From positions 1-61,860 of the forward strand of contig JAPOQK010000078.1 in the NCBI GenBank assembly GCA_026710795.1: DNA of 61,860 nt, read 5' to 3'. The DNA comes from Candidatus Poribacteria bacterium (GTDB lineage: Bacteria > Poribacteria > WGA-4E > WGA-3G). The position numbers and the translations under genes were made by a program. Positions 36,101 to 45,157 of this stretch are shown piece after piece (the first letter of the stretch is position 1; every line of letters starts with the position of its first letter). The notes beneath the pieces were generated by a model that searched no databases, was not told where the DNA came from, and was given only the letters and a program-made list of their open reading frames with translations.

Positions 36101-37705
36101 ATGGAAAGCAAAACAAGACGCAGAGTCGTCATGGTAGCGAGTTGGATGATTATCATCGGTATAGTCGGACTCGTCTATAAGTTTGTCGTTGAACCACGTA
36201 TTGGTGGCAGACGTGAAAAACTCGTTGAAAAGACAAGCACACAACGATACGACCACGAGATAAAAATCGCACACGATTCCTTTCCGGGGTACGCTATTCT
36301 ACGTTCCGATGCTGTTAAGAACCTGCTTGATAGACAAGCGATTAAGCTTACCTTTGTTGATGATAAGGCAGATTATGTGCGAAGAACACGCGACCTAAAA
36401 AGTGGTAAGGTGCAGATGGCTGTCTTTACGATTGATGCATACCTGAAAGCAGGAAATGTAATCGGGGATTATCCCGGTTCAATCGTTCTCGTCATAGATG
36501 AATCCAAAGGTGCAGATGCAATTGTTGCACACAAGCGGGGTGTGCCAAACATCCCAAATTTGAGCAATCCAAAGGCGCGGATTATACTTACACCGGACTC
36601 ACCGAGTGAAACGCTTGCACGTATTATGATAAATACGATGAGTCTACCAAGTCTACCAGCTAATTGGTCATCAGACGCAAACGGTTCCGAGGATGTCTAC
36701 AAAAAACTCAAATCTGCTGACCCGGATAAACCTACCGCTTATGTTTTGTGGGAACCTTATGTGACAAAAGCACTCGCAATTGATGGTGTGCATCTGTTGT
36801 TAGACAGTTCAAAACTTAAAGGTTATATTGTTGATGTTTTAGTCGTTCAGCGTGAATTCTTAGATTCACAACGTGAGCTTGTTACACATGTTGTGCAGGC
36901 ATATCTCCGAGCGAACTATGACTATACCAATCAGACCGATGGTTTGCTGTCCTTAATTGAAGCGGATGCAAAGCAATACGGAGATACACTTAGCAGGAAC
37001 GAGGCAAACCAACTCGTTAAAGGGATTGAATGGAGGAACACCGTTGAGAATTACGCACACTTTGGGGTAATTTCTGGTGCGGAAGCAAAAGACTCTGAGA
37101 AACTTGAGACGATGATTGGTAAGATAATGCAAGTACTTGTTAAGACCAAATCCCTACCTGCAGACCCGTTGGCAGGGAACTATGGAAAACTATTCTTTGA
37201 AGGTATATTACGTTCACTCCATCATGATAAATTTCATCCCGGTGTTTTAAACGCAGGTGGTACTAATGGATTAGAAGGTATTTTAGTTGATACCGCAGTA
37301 ATAGAAGAAAAAGTTCGAGAAGACGTTTCCTTAAATCCTTTGACTGACGATAATTGGAACACACTTGCCCCTGTCGCAGCGATGAAAATAGAACCGATCC
37401 AATTCGGTAGAGGTAATGCCCGAATACTTCCCGGTAGCAAACGTGCCCTTGCTGATATTGCATCAAACTTAAAGTCGTTTCCGCAGTATTATCTCAGGGT
37501 TGTTGGACACACTCGAAAAGAGGGAGACCCCGCGGCAAACAAGGTACTTGCTACACAACGTGCTGAAGCAGCAGCCAAAGCACTTAGGGAACACGGCATC
37601 AAGAGCCATCGAATTCGAGCAATTGCGAGTACCCGCTCTTCAACGAAAATGCAAGGTGGGGCAGCACAAAGCGTTACTTTTGAATTATTGGGAAAACCTT
37701 ATTAG
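36101..37705 (+). CDS. Membrane-anchored solute-binding-protein/OmpA fusion
   Basis: A 534-residue protein. Residues about 7-28 form an N-terminal membrane anchor (VVMVASWMIIIGIVGLVYKFVV). The binding domain (about 50-330) has HEIKIAHDSFPGYAILRS, VQMAVFTIDAYLKAG and the lobe-2 phrase AYVLWEPYVTKALAID, typical of taurine/nitrate-type periplasmic binding proteins. An OmpA-like domain ends the chain (about 425-530), with IEPIQFGRGNARILPGSKR and YYLRVVGHTRKEGD. It lacks the classic NRRVE, reading AQSVTFELLG instead. It lies 93 bp after the vWA gene. It differs from the first fusion in having an uncleaved anchor, so the pair may bridge inner membrane and cell wall. Confidence 0.83.
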   Translation: MESKTRRRVVMVASWMIIIGIVGLVYKFVVEPRIGGRREKLVEKTSTQRYDHEIKIAHDSFPGYAILRSDAVKNLLDRQAIKLTFVDDKADYVRRTRDLKSGKVQMAVFTIDAYLKAGNVIGDYPGSIVLVIDESKGADAIVAHKRGVPNIPNLSNPKARIILTPDSPSETLARIMINTMSLPSLPANWSSDANGSEDVYKKLKSADPDKPTAYVLWEPYVTKALAIDGVHLLLDSSKLKGYIVDVLVVQREFLDSQRELVTHVVQAYLRANYDYTNQTDGLLSLIEADAKQYGDTLSRNEANQLVKGIEWRNTVENYAHFGVISGAEAKDSEKLETMIGKIMQVLVKTKSLPADPLAGNYGKLFFEGILRSLHHDKFHPGVLNAGGTNGLEGILVDTAVIEEKVREDVSLNPLTDDNWNTLAPVAAMKIEPIQFGRGNARILPGSKRALADIASNLKSFPQYYLRVVGHTRKEGDPAANKVLATQRAEAAAKALREHGIKSHRIRAIASTRSSTKMQGGAAQSVTFELLGKPY

Positions 37706-37780
37706 AATCATAGGATAACCTTAGTATTACACAGACAACAGAAACTCAATCTAAAATTCAAACCTAAGGAGGACATGGAC

Positions 37781-38662
37781 ATGTCAATCAACATAACTAA
37801 AACAGACAAAACCGATCGTCGTTTTTCACGTCGCACCTTCCTTAAGAGTTCAATTGGACTTGCCACCTCCGCGGTTGCAGCAGGTGGATTGCTCCATTCC
37901 GCTGAGGCACAGTCTCAGTTCAGTGAATATATCCCTTATGATACTACACGCGATGTTCACTGGGGCTATAGCAATCGTACTGGTAGACGAGAGTTTATTG
38001 AACACAATCATCCTGGAATGGATCCAACAGGTGAAAAATTTACATTTGTACGACTCAAATATGCCGGTGGAGATTGGTGGACAAATCTTGTAAACTCTTT
38101 CTATTGGCAGTCAGACTTAAAGTTCTCACAGGTACTTGCAGAGAATACCTCAATTGACGTTAACCTTAGAAAGCACCCACAATACGTTGACATTAATGAT
38201 GAGTGGTTGTACTCATATCCATTTCTCTACATGACTGGACACGGCAGACGCAACCAAATGCAACTTACTGATACGCATATACGCAAGTTGAGAGAATACT
38301 TTGAACGAGGTGGGTTCCTCTTAGTTGAGGATTGTGACATTCGATACGTACGATTTTGGCCTCAAGTCAAAGCAATGATGCGGCGGATTTATCCAGACAA
38401 GAAATTTGAACCGCTGGATTTGACACACCCTGTTTATCATACCCTCTATAATCATGACGAATATCTTGGTGGTGATAAACTCCTACGGAATTATGATTAT
38501 GATCAGGCTATTATGGACGAGGACAAAATTATGGTCTACTTCTGTCCGAGTGATCTAAATTGTGCATGGGAAGGAAGAAGATGTGAACCCGGTGGTGAAG
38601 AACAGAGACTTTGGGCATTTGAACAAGGAATGAATATCGTAGCGTATGCGCTTACACGATAA
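37781..38662 (+). CDS. Tat-exported DUF4159 protein
   Basis: A 293-residue protein. The N-terminus RRFSRRTFLKSSIGLATSAVAAGG is a twin-arginine signal (SRRTFLK), ending near SAEAQS. The body fits DUF4159: FTFVRLKYAGGDWWTN, then YPFLYMTGHG, LREYFERGGFLLVEDCD and LTHPVYHTLYN. DUF4159 has a ThuA/glutamine-amidotransferase-like fold and often occurs with MoxR/vWA genes, which fits the vWA gene 1.8 kb upstream. Start 37781 is preferred over 37775 because AAGGAGG then lies 8 bp upstream. It is 75 bp downstream of the fusion gene. Biochemical activity unknown. Confidence 0.85.
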   Translation: MSINITKTDKTDRRFSRRTFLKSSIGLATSAVAAGGLLHSAEAQSQFSEYIPYDTTRDVHWGYSNRTGRREFIEHNHPGMDPTGEKFTFVRLKYAGGDWWTNLVNSFYWQSDLKFSQVLAENTSIDVNLRKHPQYVDINDEWLYSYPFLYMTGHGRRNQMQLTDTHIRKLREYFERGGFLLVEDCDIRYVRFWPQVKAMMRRIYPDKKFEPLDLTHPVYHTLYNHDEYLGGDKLLRNYDYDQAIMDEDKIMVYFCPSDLNCAWEGRRCEPGGEEQRLWAFEQGMNIVAYALTR

Positions 38663-38681
38663 TGTCACGGATTCTACAATT

Positions 38682-38715
38682 AACAAATACACTGTAGTCC
38701 AGTGTGCTTATTTGT
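38682..38715 (+). terminator. Long hairpin after DUF4159 gene
   Basis: The outer stem ACAAATA/TATTTGT and inner stem CACTG/CAGTG around TAGTC form a long hairpin 20 bp after the stop. No U tract follows, so its role as a terminator is uncertain. Confidence 0.35.
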
Positions 38716-38755
38716 AGAAAAGTTAACATTTGGGTAATTAAACATAGAAAGTTCA

Positions 38756-38842
38756 GCGCGCTTGCAAAGCGCACCTACCGAGTTTAAATCAAGTAAATTT
38801 ACAGAATAAATTTCTTAATCTTCATACATGCACACCTACCGT
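38756..38842. repeat. GCGCGCTTGCAAAGCGC-type repeat
   Basis: GCGCTTGCAAAGCGC is followed by CACCTACCG. At 38817-38842, TTAATCTTCAT...CACCTACCG resembles the terminal inverted repeat of the element at 60335-60653 (TTAATCTTCATGTAAGCGCG). It is probably a degenerate member of that family. Confidence 0.5.
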
Positions 38843-38868
38843 TATTTATTCCAAATAAGAGGTAATAA

Positions 38869-39012
38869 ATGGAATCTTTGAGTCTTATGGTATTGCTATT
38901 TGACAGTGCTATCATTTTAATAATTATTATTGTAATGCATAGGGAACTAGGTAAAGTTAATCAAAAGTTAGACGATATACAAAAATCGTTGGAGAAAGAC
39001 ACCGAACAGTAA
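38869..39012 (+). CDS. Small single-pass membrane protein with coiled-coil tail
   Basis: A 47-residue reading frame, too short for usual gene calls, but with a strong AAGAGG ribosome-binding site 6 bp before its ATG. Residues 5-23 are a hydrophobic helix (LSLMVLLFDSAIILIIIIV). The rest is charged with heptad-like spacing (RELGKVNQKLDDIQKSLEKD), as in small membrane coiled-coil proteins. It lies between repeat sequence and the convergent flavoprotein gene. Function unknown; a regulatory or structural microprotein is plausible. Confidence 0.6.
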   Translation: MESLSLMVLLFDSAIILIIIIVMHRELGKVNQKLDDIQKSLEKDTEQ

Positions 39013-39121
39013 CAATAAAGGTTAATCTTTACTCATATAAGTCGGTAATTTCAGCATTCTGTCTATTTTCCGATTTTCTACTTTTTTACATGTAAGGCGA
39101 GTTAGTCCGCAGTAAATCGTC

Positions 39122-40318
39122 TTAAAGTTTTTCTCTTATACGTTCATAAGCAAGGTTTGCTCCCGCAATATTACCTGAAGCAGGACCAATTTGGAGTTGT
39201 GCTATTGTGCCTGTGCCAAACAGATTCTCTATCGGATAGAGTTGTAAATTCGAGTCCAGTTTTGGAAAACCACAGATAAGTTGGACTGGATACTGTCTAA
39301 TTAACTCCCTCATAAACCCGTACCGACGTAGATTAAATTTATATCCGGTTGCAAGGATGATACGAGATACATTTGCTATTGTACCGCGTGTTGTTTCAAC
39401 TTGTAAGCTTTGTGCTGAGACGATATTGCAGATATGTGTCTCGGGATAGATATTGATGTTTGGGTTATTCTCCAGTGTTTGCATAACTTCCGGAGTAATG
39501 CTGCCTTCCCCTCTGTTCTCTTGAATGATTTGGTAACGTCGCTGAAAATCGGTCTCGTCTGCAAATTCGGTAAGTGCCTTTGGACCTAACCATATCGGAG
39601 GAAAATCGAACTGTTCTGTTTTCAACTTTTTGCGTGAAATTAGTACAACATGGTTTCCCTTTTCACTTAGACTTTTTGCAAGCGTTCCTGCTGTCAATCC
39701 CCCACCAACTATTACGATTTTACCGCTATCCCTTGACAACTGATATTTATTGACTGTAAATTGAGATGAATGGATAATCCTATCGGGATATTGACGTTGC
39801 CACGCAGTGAACTCAGTTGGAATGTATGCACAATCATCAGACCCAATTGCCAGTATTACGCAACCGCTACGAAAACCTATGTTGTTGGTCGAAATCAGAC
39901 GGAAAGGATATTTACCTGTCCCCTTATCCCATCGTAATTTAGCAACCTCAAATTGATAGTAGATGGAATGTTGTGTGAGTTCAGCGAGTGCATCGTTGCA
40001 GTGTTCCCAAAATAGAGCAGTAGAGGGTTGTGAATAGGGAGGTGCTAATTCATGCAGACGGTTGTGTTGTTCGGCATATTCAACGATACCTAATGGGTCA
40101 GGGGTGATATGATGCACTGCTGGCGATCGTAGAAATGTCATACCTTGTCGTTCAGTTTTCAGTCTCCATTGTGTGAGTGGTTCTGGATGCCGATCTACGA
40201 TTGCGATATTTCGGCATGCTGTAGGAACATCGCGTAACAGTCGGAGGGCAATAGAGGTTCCATGAATGCCCCCACCTATAATAGTAATCGGGATGTTACG
40301 ATGAGCAAGCGTTTTCAT
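39122..40318 (-). CDS. FAD/NAD(P)-binding oxidoreductase
   Basis: A 398-residue flavoprotein. The N-terminal FAD-binding ITIIGGGIHGTSIALRLL and a second Rossmann motif KIVIVGGGLTAGTLAKSL (about residue 195) define a two-dinucleotide-binding fold. RIILATGYKF (about 325) is the ATG motif seen in flavin monooxygenases and SidA/IucD-type N-hydroxylases. There is no signal peptide. The length and order suit a SidA-like or FAD-dependent pyridine-nucleotide oxidoreductase; the substrate cannot be told. It starts 17 bp after the stop of the lipoprotein gene at 40336, so it is probably in the same transcript as that gene and the protease. Confidence 0.85.
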   Translation of the reverse strand: MKTLAHRNIPITIIGGGIHGTSIALRLLRDVPTACRNIAIVDRHPEPLTQWRLKTERQGMTFLRSPAVHHITPDPLGIVEYAEQHNRLHELAPPYSQPSTALFWEHCNDALAELTQHSIYYQFEVAKLRWDKGTGKYPFRLISTNNIGFRSGCVILAIGSDDCAYIPTEFTAWQRQYPDRIIHSSQFTVNKYQLSRDSGKIVIVGGGLTAGTLAKSLSEKGNHVVLISRKKLKTEQFDFPPIWLGPKALTEFADETDFQRRYQIIQENRGEGSITPEVMQTLENNPNINIYPETHICNIVSAQSLQVETTRGTIANVSRIILATGYKFNLRRYGFMRELIRQYPVQLICGFPKLDSNLQLYPIENLFGTGTIAQLQIGPASGNIAGANLAYERIREKL

Positions 40319-40335
40319 ACTCAGTCTACAATAAT

Positions 40336-41205
40336 CTAATCGGTATGTGGTCCGGGGAGGTGAATACTTTTTAGCGCATAGGTTTGAGTGTTGAATGTAT
40401 CGGTAGCACGGTACTGGCTGTATCTATATTGGACAACCCCGATTGAAGGCGCAACCCAGTAAATTGCAGGAGGACTAATCAAACGAATTGATGGATTTTC
40501 ACTGTCTCCATAAACCACTTCTTCGTATACGACAAAGGTGCTGTAAGTGCCTGCGGGAACAGTAACTTCTTTATCTTTCTGAGCAACAAATCGGGTTGCT
40601 GATACAGGTGTTCCAGCGGTTTTATCAAACACAACCCATTGTTTTCCTTCTACCAGTGGAAAATCCCACAGACGACGAGGTGGAAAATGTTTCTGGTGAA
40701 ATACAGGATTGTCAATCGGTAGGAAAATGTCAAACGCGGATTCTACTAATGCTTGCGGTGTTTTATTTATGTAGGTTGCTAAAATTGGAAACGGGAATCC
40801 ACTATAAAAGTCGGTGTCTATCCGGAAATAGTATGCATTCGCTGCTAAATGGTCAACCGCTATAAAATTTGGTTCATCTGGTTCTACAGGACTGATAGTG
40901 CTAAAGGTCATTTGACGGTGTGTTGTTCCACTGATGTCTCGAGTACCACCAATTCGTACCGTATGTTCCTTCTCAGTATCTACATTGATGTATGTCCATG
41001 CGGATCCTGTATCTGTAGGAAAATCAATTGCCTGTAGAGTTCCAGTTGTATCAGGAGGCACTAACTTAGTTCCTCCGTGTGGATCAATAAGTCCCTCTTC
41101 TCCGCAACTCACAATAAGTAGAAAGAAAAGTATACTCAAATAACGCGTCAATGATTGTGAAACTGATTTCTGGTCGCTGCTTGCTGACTGCTGTTTGCTA
41201 TACAT
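40336..41205 (-). CDS. Predicted lipoprotein
   Basis: A 289-residue protein with an extended N-terminus, then a hydrophobic segment and lipobox (FFLLIVSCGEE, Cys about residue 34). A short linker (PHGGTKLVPPDTTG) precedes a beta-rich domain: FPTDTGSAWTYINVDTEKEHTVRIGG, VPAGTYSTFVVYEEVV, YWVAPSIGVVQYRY. This resembles the T9SS-associated or DUF3108-like periplasmic beta domains, but I do not assign it. Its ATG overlaps the stop of the upstream protease gene (TAATG), so translation is coupled and the two products may form a pair. Confidence 0.78.
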   Translation of the reverse strand: MYSKQQSASSDQKSVSQSLTRYLSILFFLLIVSCGEEGLIDPHGGTKLVPPDTTGTLQAIDFPTDTGSAWTYINVDTEKEHTVRIGGTRDISGTTHRQMTFSTISPVEPDEPNFIAVDHLAANAYYFRIDTDFYSGFPFPILATYINKTPQALVESAFDIFLPIDNPVFHQKHFPPRRLWDFPLVEGKQWVVFDKTAGTPVSATRFVAQKDKEVTVPAGTYSTFVVYEEVVYGDSENPSIRLISPPAIYWVAPSIGVVQYRYSQYRATDTFNTQTYALKSIHLPGPHTD

Positions 41206-43808
41206 TATTTCACCACAGAGAACTTTCCCGTACTTTGGAAACCGTTACCATCGGTAGCACGGAAGAAATATAGACCGGTACAGACCTTTTCACCGTTTTG
41301 GTTTGTGCAGTCCCAATTGGATGCATTGTCAATTACCTTGATTCTATTCCCCACAACATCGTAAATTTCAACGGTTAAGCCATTTGGATAAAAGGTTAGA
41401 TGTTGGTTACCTTGTCCTGCACGAATTGGATTCGGAGAAACTAAAACGGTTCTATTGATGTTATTGGCAACATAGTTGAAGATGCGTCCTTGCCATATTT
41501 TATTACCTATGACTCCAGTGGGTGTTTGTCCAGTAATCCTATAGAGATAAACACCTGTCGGTGGAAATCCGTTTGTGCGAAGTGTACCCCGCCATTTTGT
41601 AGCAGTTTCTTGCGTTAAAAAGACCGTGTAATTCTCTCTGTTCGGACTTTCGACTGTAAGTTGTGGTGCACTTTGTAACGGATGTGTGCTTTGGACTTCA
41701 ACATGCCACTCACCTGTACGATGTGGTTGGGTGTTAATAAAGAATGCGGGTGCTCCGTTTGTAATATCCACACTCGGTGTAATGCTCTCTGGCACAATAC
41801 TCGGTGCCCCCATAATACCTAACATATTAACTGGAACAACTGCATAGTAGTAATGGACATCGTTTGGCTCTGTAAATGCAACATCAATATCTTGGAAAAC
41901 CGAAGTGTCTTCAAACTGGGTTTGCGACGCAGGGACGCGTCCGACGATATTTATCGTGTCTTCTGCGATGCCATCCCCGTTGCTGTCAACAGCAGCAAGG
42001 ACTTCATCTGCATTTTGAAAAGGTTGTGGCATATCCGTTTCACCGAGTATTTCGTATCGTTTTCTCACAATTACGACATCCTGAATACCGCTTGGGTTTT
42101 CAAGAGTCCATCTGATTTTGGGACCGCTGCTTCCCTGTGAGACTTGAGCATTTGAAAGTTGATCTGTCGGTGGTGCACCTGCCATGACACTCACGGAACC
42201 ACCAGAAGTGCCACCGGGAATAATAACCTGTTCAACATCGGGATGCATGTTTATGAGAATTAGGACTATCTCTCGTATTTCTCCACCAAAGTCTGTAAAT
42301 GTCATCTGTGCTTCTTGTGAACGTTGATAGGCGAATGCTTCTCTAACTTCAGTGGTACCATTGCTTTTCTTGACAATGAATTTCGCAGCCCATCCGCGCA
42401 AACCAATATTGGTATGTCGTCTGAGTTCTCTCCCAATGTTTATCCGATCAGTATTTGTTAGTTGGCTCATGTCAATCGGAGCGAGGTCAGCACCGTCTAT
42501 TTTGATAGCAAATTCTGGCGTAATCCCTGATGGTCGGAAGACAATATAGCGCGACGAAAAGTGCTCAGGCATAGATTCGGAATCAAAGCCAATACGTACA
42601 GGATATGCATCATGGACATCGTTAGGATGAATTGCAACGGGTGGAAACCTTTCTGCATTTCTATATCCCTTAATCCCGGTACCGGTATTGGCGCGTGTAT
42701 GGGTGAAATAATTCCATACGGTGAACGTCTTGAAAGTTTCAGCAAGTGTTGTGCCGTTATCTGTAAAGACATCGTAGAAGTTTCCAAACTCTCGATAACT
42801 ACCATCAGTTGTGTTGTTGTAAAACTGTCGGATGATGTCGTAGCCAAACCTTTCTGACATATAGAGTGCCCATATTACTGAACCGTATTCGTGGTCACCG
42901 ATACGACTTTCGAGGGAAATATCTGGAATCATAAACCAACGACGTAGTTGGTGAATGTAATAGTTATAGGAATTGGTTTCGTTGATTTCGTCCGGATCGG
43001 GAAGCGTGTCTCCATCGTCAATTACGCCACCATCATAGGTCATTACTTCTATCCATGTTGCGGAGGCTTCCATGAACCATGTTGGCATATAGGCATTGTA
43101 TGCGAACTGAATACCGTGCAGGAATTCATGTGCGCATGTTGTTTCAAGATAACGGATACCTTCTGCTTTTCCAACATAATCATATATGCGTGAATTGATC
43201 ATGAAATAGGGTGCTACCGTCAATGCAGTGGACAACACGCGACCTTCAAACCAATCTGCTGTTGTGATACCAAGTGCTGGAAAAGTAAAGAGATAAACAT
43301 CGATTTTGTGGTTTCCACCGTTCTGTGCAGCCCAGAAATCAATGTAAGGCTTCTTGAATTTCATCAAGTCTATCTGAAGGCGATATGAGCGTTCCATAGC
43401 ATCTGCACAGAGATCAACATAATCGGGTACACCGTTGCGTGGGTGGAAATCTTCAAGTGGTGGGGCATGCGGTCCTACCCGTGTATAATGAAGTCTGAAG
43501 TGGGGTGTATCAAAATGTTCTGATAATTCAATATCTCCGAAGAAACTACCGGGAAGTCCGGGACGTAGGAAAATAGGCTTTAGTTCGTCGCGATATGTTG
43601 ATGGAAGGTTCTGCCAATTCTTTGCTATTGTAACGAAACTGTCTGTAGCACATTCCACTATCTCGTTAGGGGTATATCTCGGTTTGAGACGTGTAAAACT
43701 TCGCGCTGTTTCGATTGCACTATGAAGCTCAGGATCAGGTGGCAGGGCTTGTATAACAGGTAGTAATGTAATAAAGAGGATAATAGTGTAAATAGGATAT
43801 GATTTCAT
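41205..43808 (-). CDS. Secreted zinc-metalloprotease-like protein with T9SS-type C-terminus
   Basis: An 867-residue exported protein (signal ends VIQALPP). Residues about 60-350 form a gluzincin-like domain, with CAHEFLHGIQFAYN (HEFLH, about residue 207) giving the zinc ligands and catalytic Glu. ATWIEVMTYD further on may hold the third ligand. The middle part has Ig/fibronectin-like beta modules. The final about 80 residues (VLVSPNPIRAGQG, VEIYDVVGNRI, GEKVCTGLYFFRA) match the type A sorting or FlgD-like domain. The domain order resembles the MXAN_6640-type putative metalloproteases. Start 43808 puts the signal at the N-terminus; the longer frame from 43910 adds 34 polar residues. The stop overlaps the lipoprotein start. 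Confidence 0.82.
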   Translation of the reverse strand: MKSYPIYTIILFITLLPVIQALPPDPELHSAIETARSFTRLKPRYTPNEIVECATDSFVTIAKNWQNLPSTYRDELKPIFLRPGLPGSFFGDIELSEHFDTPHFRLHYTRVGPHAPPLEDFHPRNGVPDYVDLCADAMERSYRLQIDLMKFKKPYIDFWAAQNGGNHKIDVYLFTFPALGITTADWFEGRVLSTALTVAPYFMINSRIYDYVGKAEGIRYLETTCAHEFLHGIQFAYNAYMPTWFMEASATWIEVMTYDGGVIDDGDTLPDPDEINETNSYNYYIHQLRRWFMIPDISLESRIGDHEYGSVIWALYMSERFGYDIIRQFYNNTTDGSYREFGNFYDVFTDNGTTLAETFKTFTVWNYFTHTRANTGTGIKGYRNAERFPPVAIHPNDVHDAYPVRIGFDSESMPEHFSSRYIVFRPSGITPEFAIKIDGADLAPIDMSQLTNTDRINIGRELRRHTNIGLRGWAAKFIVKKSNGTTEVREAFAYQRSQEAQMTFTDFGGEIREIVLILINMHPDVEQVIIPGGTSGGSVSVMAGAPPTDQLSNAQVSQGSSGPKIRWTLENPSGIQDVVIVRKRYEILGETDMPQPFQNADEVLAAVDSNGDGIAEDTINIVGRVPASQTQFEDTSVFQDIDVAFTEPNDVHYYYAVVPVNMLGIMGAPSIVPESITPSVDITNGAPAFFINTQPHRTGEWHVEVQSTHPLQSAPQLTVESPNRENYTVFLTQETATKWRGTLRTNGFPPTGVYLYRITGQTPTGVIGNKIWQGRIFNYVANNINRTVLVSPNPIRAGQGNQHLTFYPNGLTVEIYDVVGNRIKVIDNASNWDCTNQNGEKVCTGLYFFRATDGNGFQSTGKFSVVK

Positions 43809-43939
43809 TTTGAGGGTAGTGGTATGTATATATTTTGTGTCTGCATCTTGGTAAGATTTAAGATTGTAATGTAAGGTAACTATTATACAATCAACCTGAT
43901 GAATTTTCAAGCAGAATAGGATGATTTACGGCAGATAGG

Positions 43940-44479
43940 TTATGCGAAATGGGTGGGTTTTCCATCAAGACTAACACTGTTCTTTTCTTCCCAATATGCC
44001 TTCAAGCCTTCTTTACCTTTCTTTGCTGCCCATCTATTTAGTTGTTCCCTTTCACCGACATAGTCGTAGAGAGGAACTGCCATACCGCATGAGGTTTGAA
44101 CGAGATCGATGTTCAGGTCAAAGATTTGTCTTGCACCGGGGATTGGAGGAAACAGTGGAAATAGCAGCTGCCATTCTGCATCTTCGGTGTGGATAGCCTT
44201 TGCTGTTCCGTAGAGTCGTAGGATCATGGGGTTATCCTCAAATGCGGTGAACATAAGTGTCATTCGAGGGTTTTCCTGAACATGTGCAGCAGTTTCATTT
44301 CCGCTCCCTGTCACATTCAACCAAATCACTCGGTTACCATTGATAACCTTCAAGGAATCCATACCTTTTGGTGAAAGGTTGATTCTGCTGTCTGCGGTTG
44401 CTGTTGCGACAAAAAAGATCTTCTGACTTTCTATAAACTGCTGTAGTTTTGGGGTGATGTTCTTATATAGTTTTGACAT
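43940..44479 (-). CDS. Pyridoxamine 5'-phosphate oxidase-family flavoprotein
   Basis: A 179-residue split-barrel protein. LQQFIESQKIFFVATATADSRINLSPKGMDSLKV is the typical first half of PNPOx-like FMN-binding domains, and NPRMTLMFTAFEDNPMILRLYGTAKAI the second. The family includes FMN- or heme/F420-using oxidoreductases. Substrate here is unknown. It is 33 bp downstream of the CBM-like gene in the same direction, so co-transcription is likely. No signal peptide, so it is cytoplasmic. Confidence 0.88.
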   Translation of the reverse strand: MSKLYKNITPKLQQFIESQKIFFVATATADSRINLSPKGMDSLKVINGNRVIWLNVTGSGNETAAHVQENPRMTLMFTAFEDNPMILRLYGTAKAIHTEDAEWQLLFPLFPPIPGARQIFDLNIDLVQTSCGMAVPLYDYVGEREQLNRWAAKKGKEGLKAYWEEKNSVSLDGKPTHFA

Positions 44480-44512
44480 TTCGCTGTCTTTCCAAATGAT
44501 GGTGTAAACGGT

Positions 44513-45157
44513 TCAGTCTCGGTTTTTTAGGGTTGCCCAAGTTGTTGCTAATTTGTCGGTAGGTTTTACGGAATGCGGTTCAGCACCTTCAATATCCTGC
44601 ACAAACTCACCTTCATATAGGCGGACATGATCAATCCATACATCAATTTTTTGAGTCCCCATGATTATACCTGCGCGCGAATTGACATCATCTACAGGCA
44701 TATCGAAGGTAATGAAGAACTCTTGCCATTCTTCTGTTAGGTTAATTGATTTTGGGGCATATACATTCCACGGTGCACCTTGATGCATAATTCGCATAGT
44801 GACATTTCTCGGTTTTCGGCTTTTTGCCCACAAACCGTAGGTGTAGGTAGTGTCTTTCTCCAATGTGAAGGGTTGCTGATAGAGTTGTATGTGTCCTAAC
44901 GCGTTGCCTTCTTTATTTATTTTGATATACGCTGCGTTTTTCCCCGCAACAGGTTCTGCTTTATTGCCTTCCGTAGTGAAAAGTGCATTGGCACTTTCAT
45001 GCGTCCAGTGATTCCATCCTACAAGTTGATCGTCAAAATCACCGTTTTTGAGGATGTTTTCTGGAAATTTTTCCGAATATACAGGCAACAGGAAACTAAG
45101 CATCAATAAAGGTATAAATAAGTAGATGCTTGATACGTTGTTTCTACTCGTGTTCAT
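44513..45157 (-). CDS. Secreted CBM-like jelly-roll protein with C-terminal TTW motif
   Basis: A 214-residue exported protein (signal ends PVYSEKF). Residues about 30-175 look like a CBM4/9- or galactose-binding-type jelly roll (NILKNGDFDDQLVGWNHW, YTYGLWAKSRKPRNVTMRI, WQEFFITFDMP, VWIDHVRLYEG). After it, the chain ends with VKPTDKLATTWATLK. This is the same tag that ends the LamG protein at 15626, which is otherwise unrelated in sequence. The start at 45157 has GGAAGG upstream and overlaps the preceding gene by 14 bp. The in-frame extension to 45298 lies entirely inside that gene and is rejected. Ligand unknown. Confidence 0.8.
   Translation of the reverse strand: MNTSRNNVSSIYLFIPLLMLSFLLPVYSEKFPENILKNGDFDDQLVGWNHWTHESANALFTTEGNKAEPVAGKNAAYIKINKEGNALGHIQLYQQPFTLEKDTTYTYGLWAKSRKPRNVTMRIMHQGAPWNVYAPKSINLTEEWQEFFITFDMPVDDVNSRAGIIMGTQKIDVWIDHVRLYEGEFVQDIEGAEPHSVKPTDKLATTWATLKNRD

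Noticed and set aside
33146..37705. Reading the two binding-protein genes as parts of an ABC importer
   Set aside because: No permease or ATPase gene lies in or beside the cluster, and both proteins carry OmpA-like domains.
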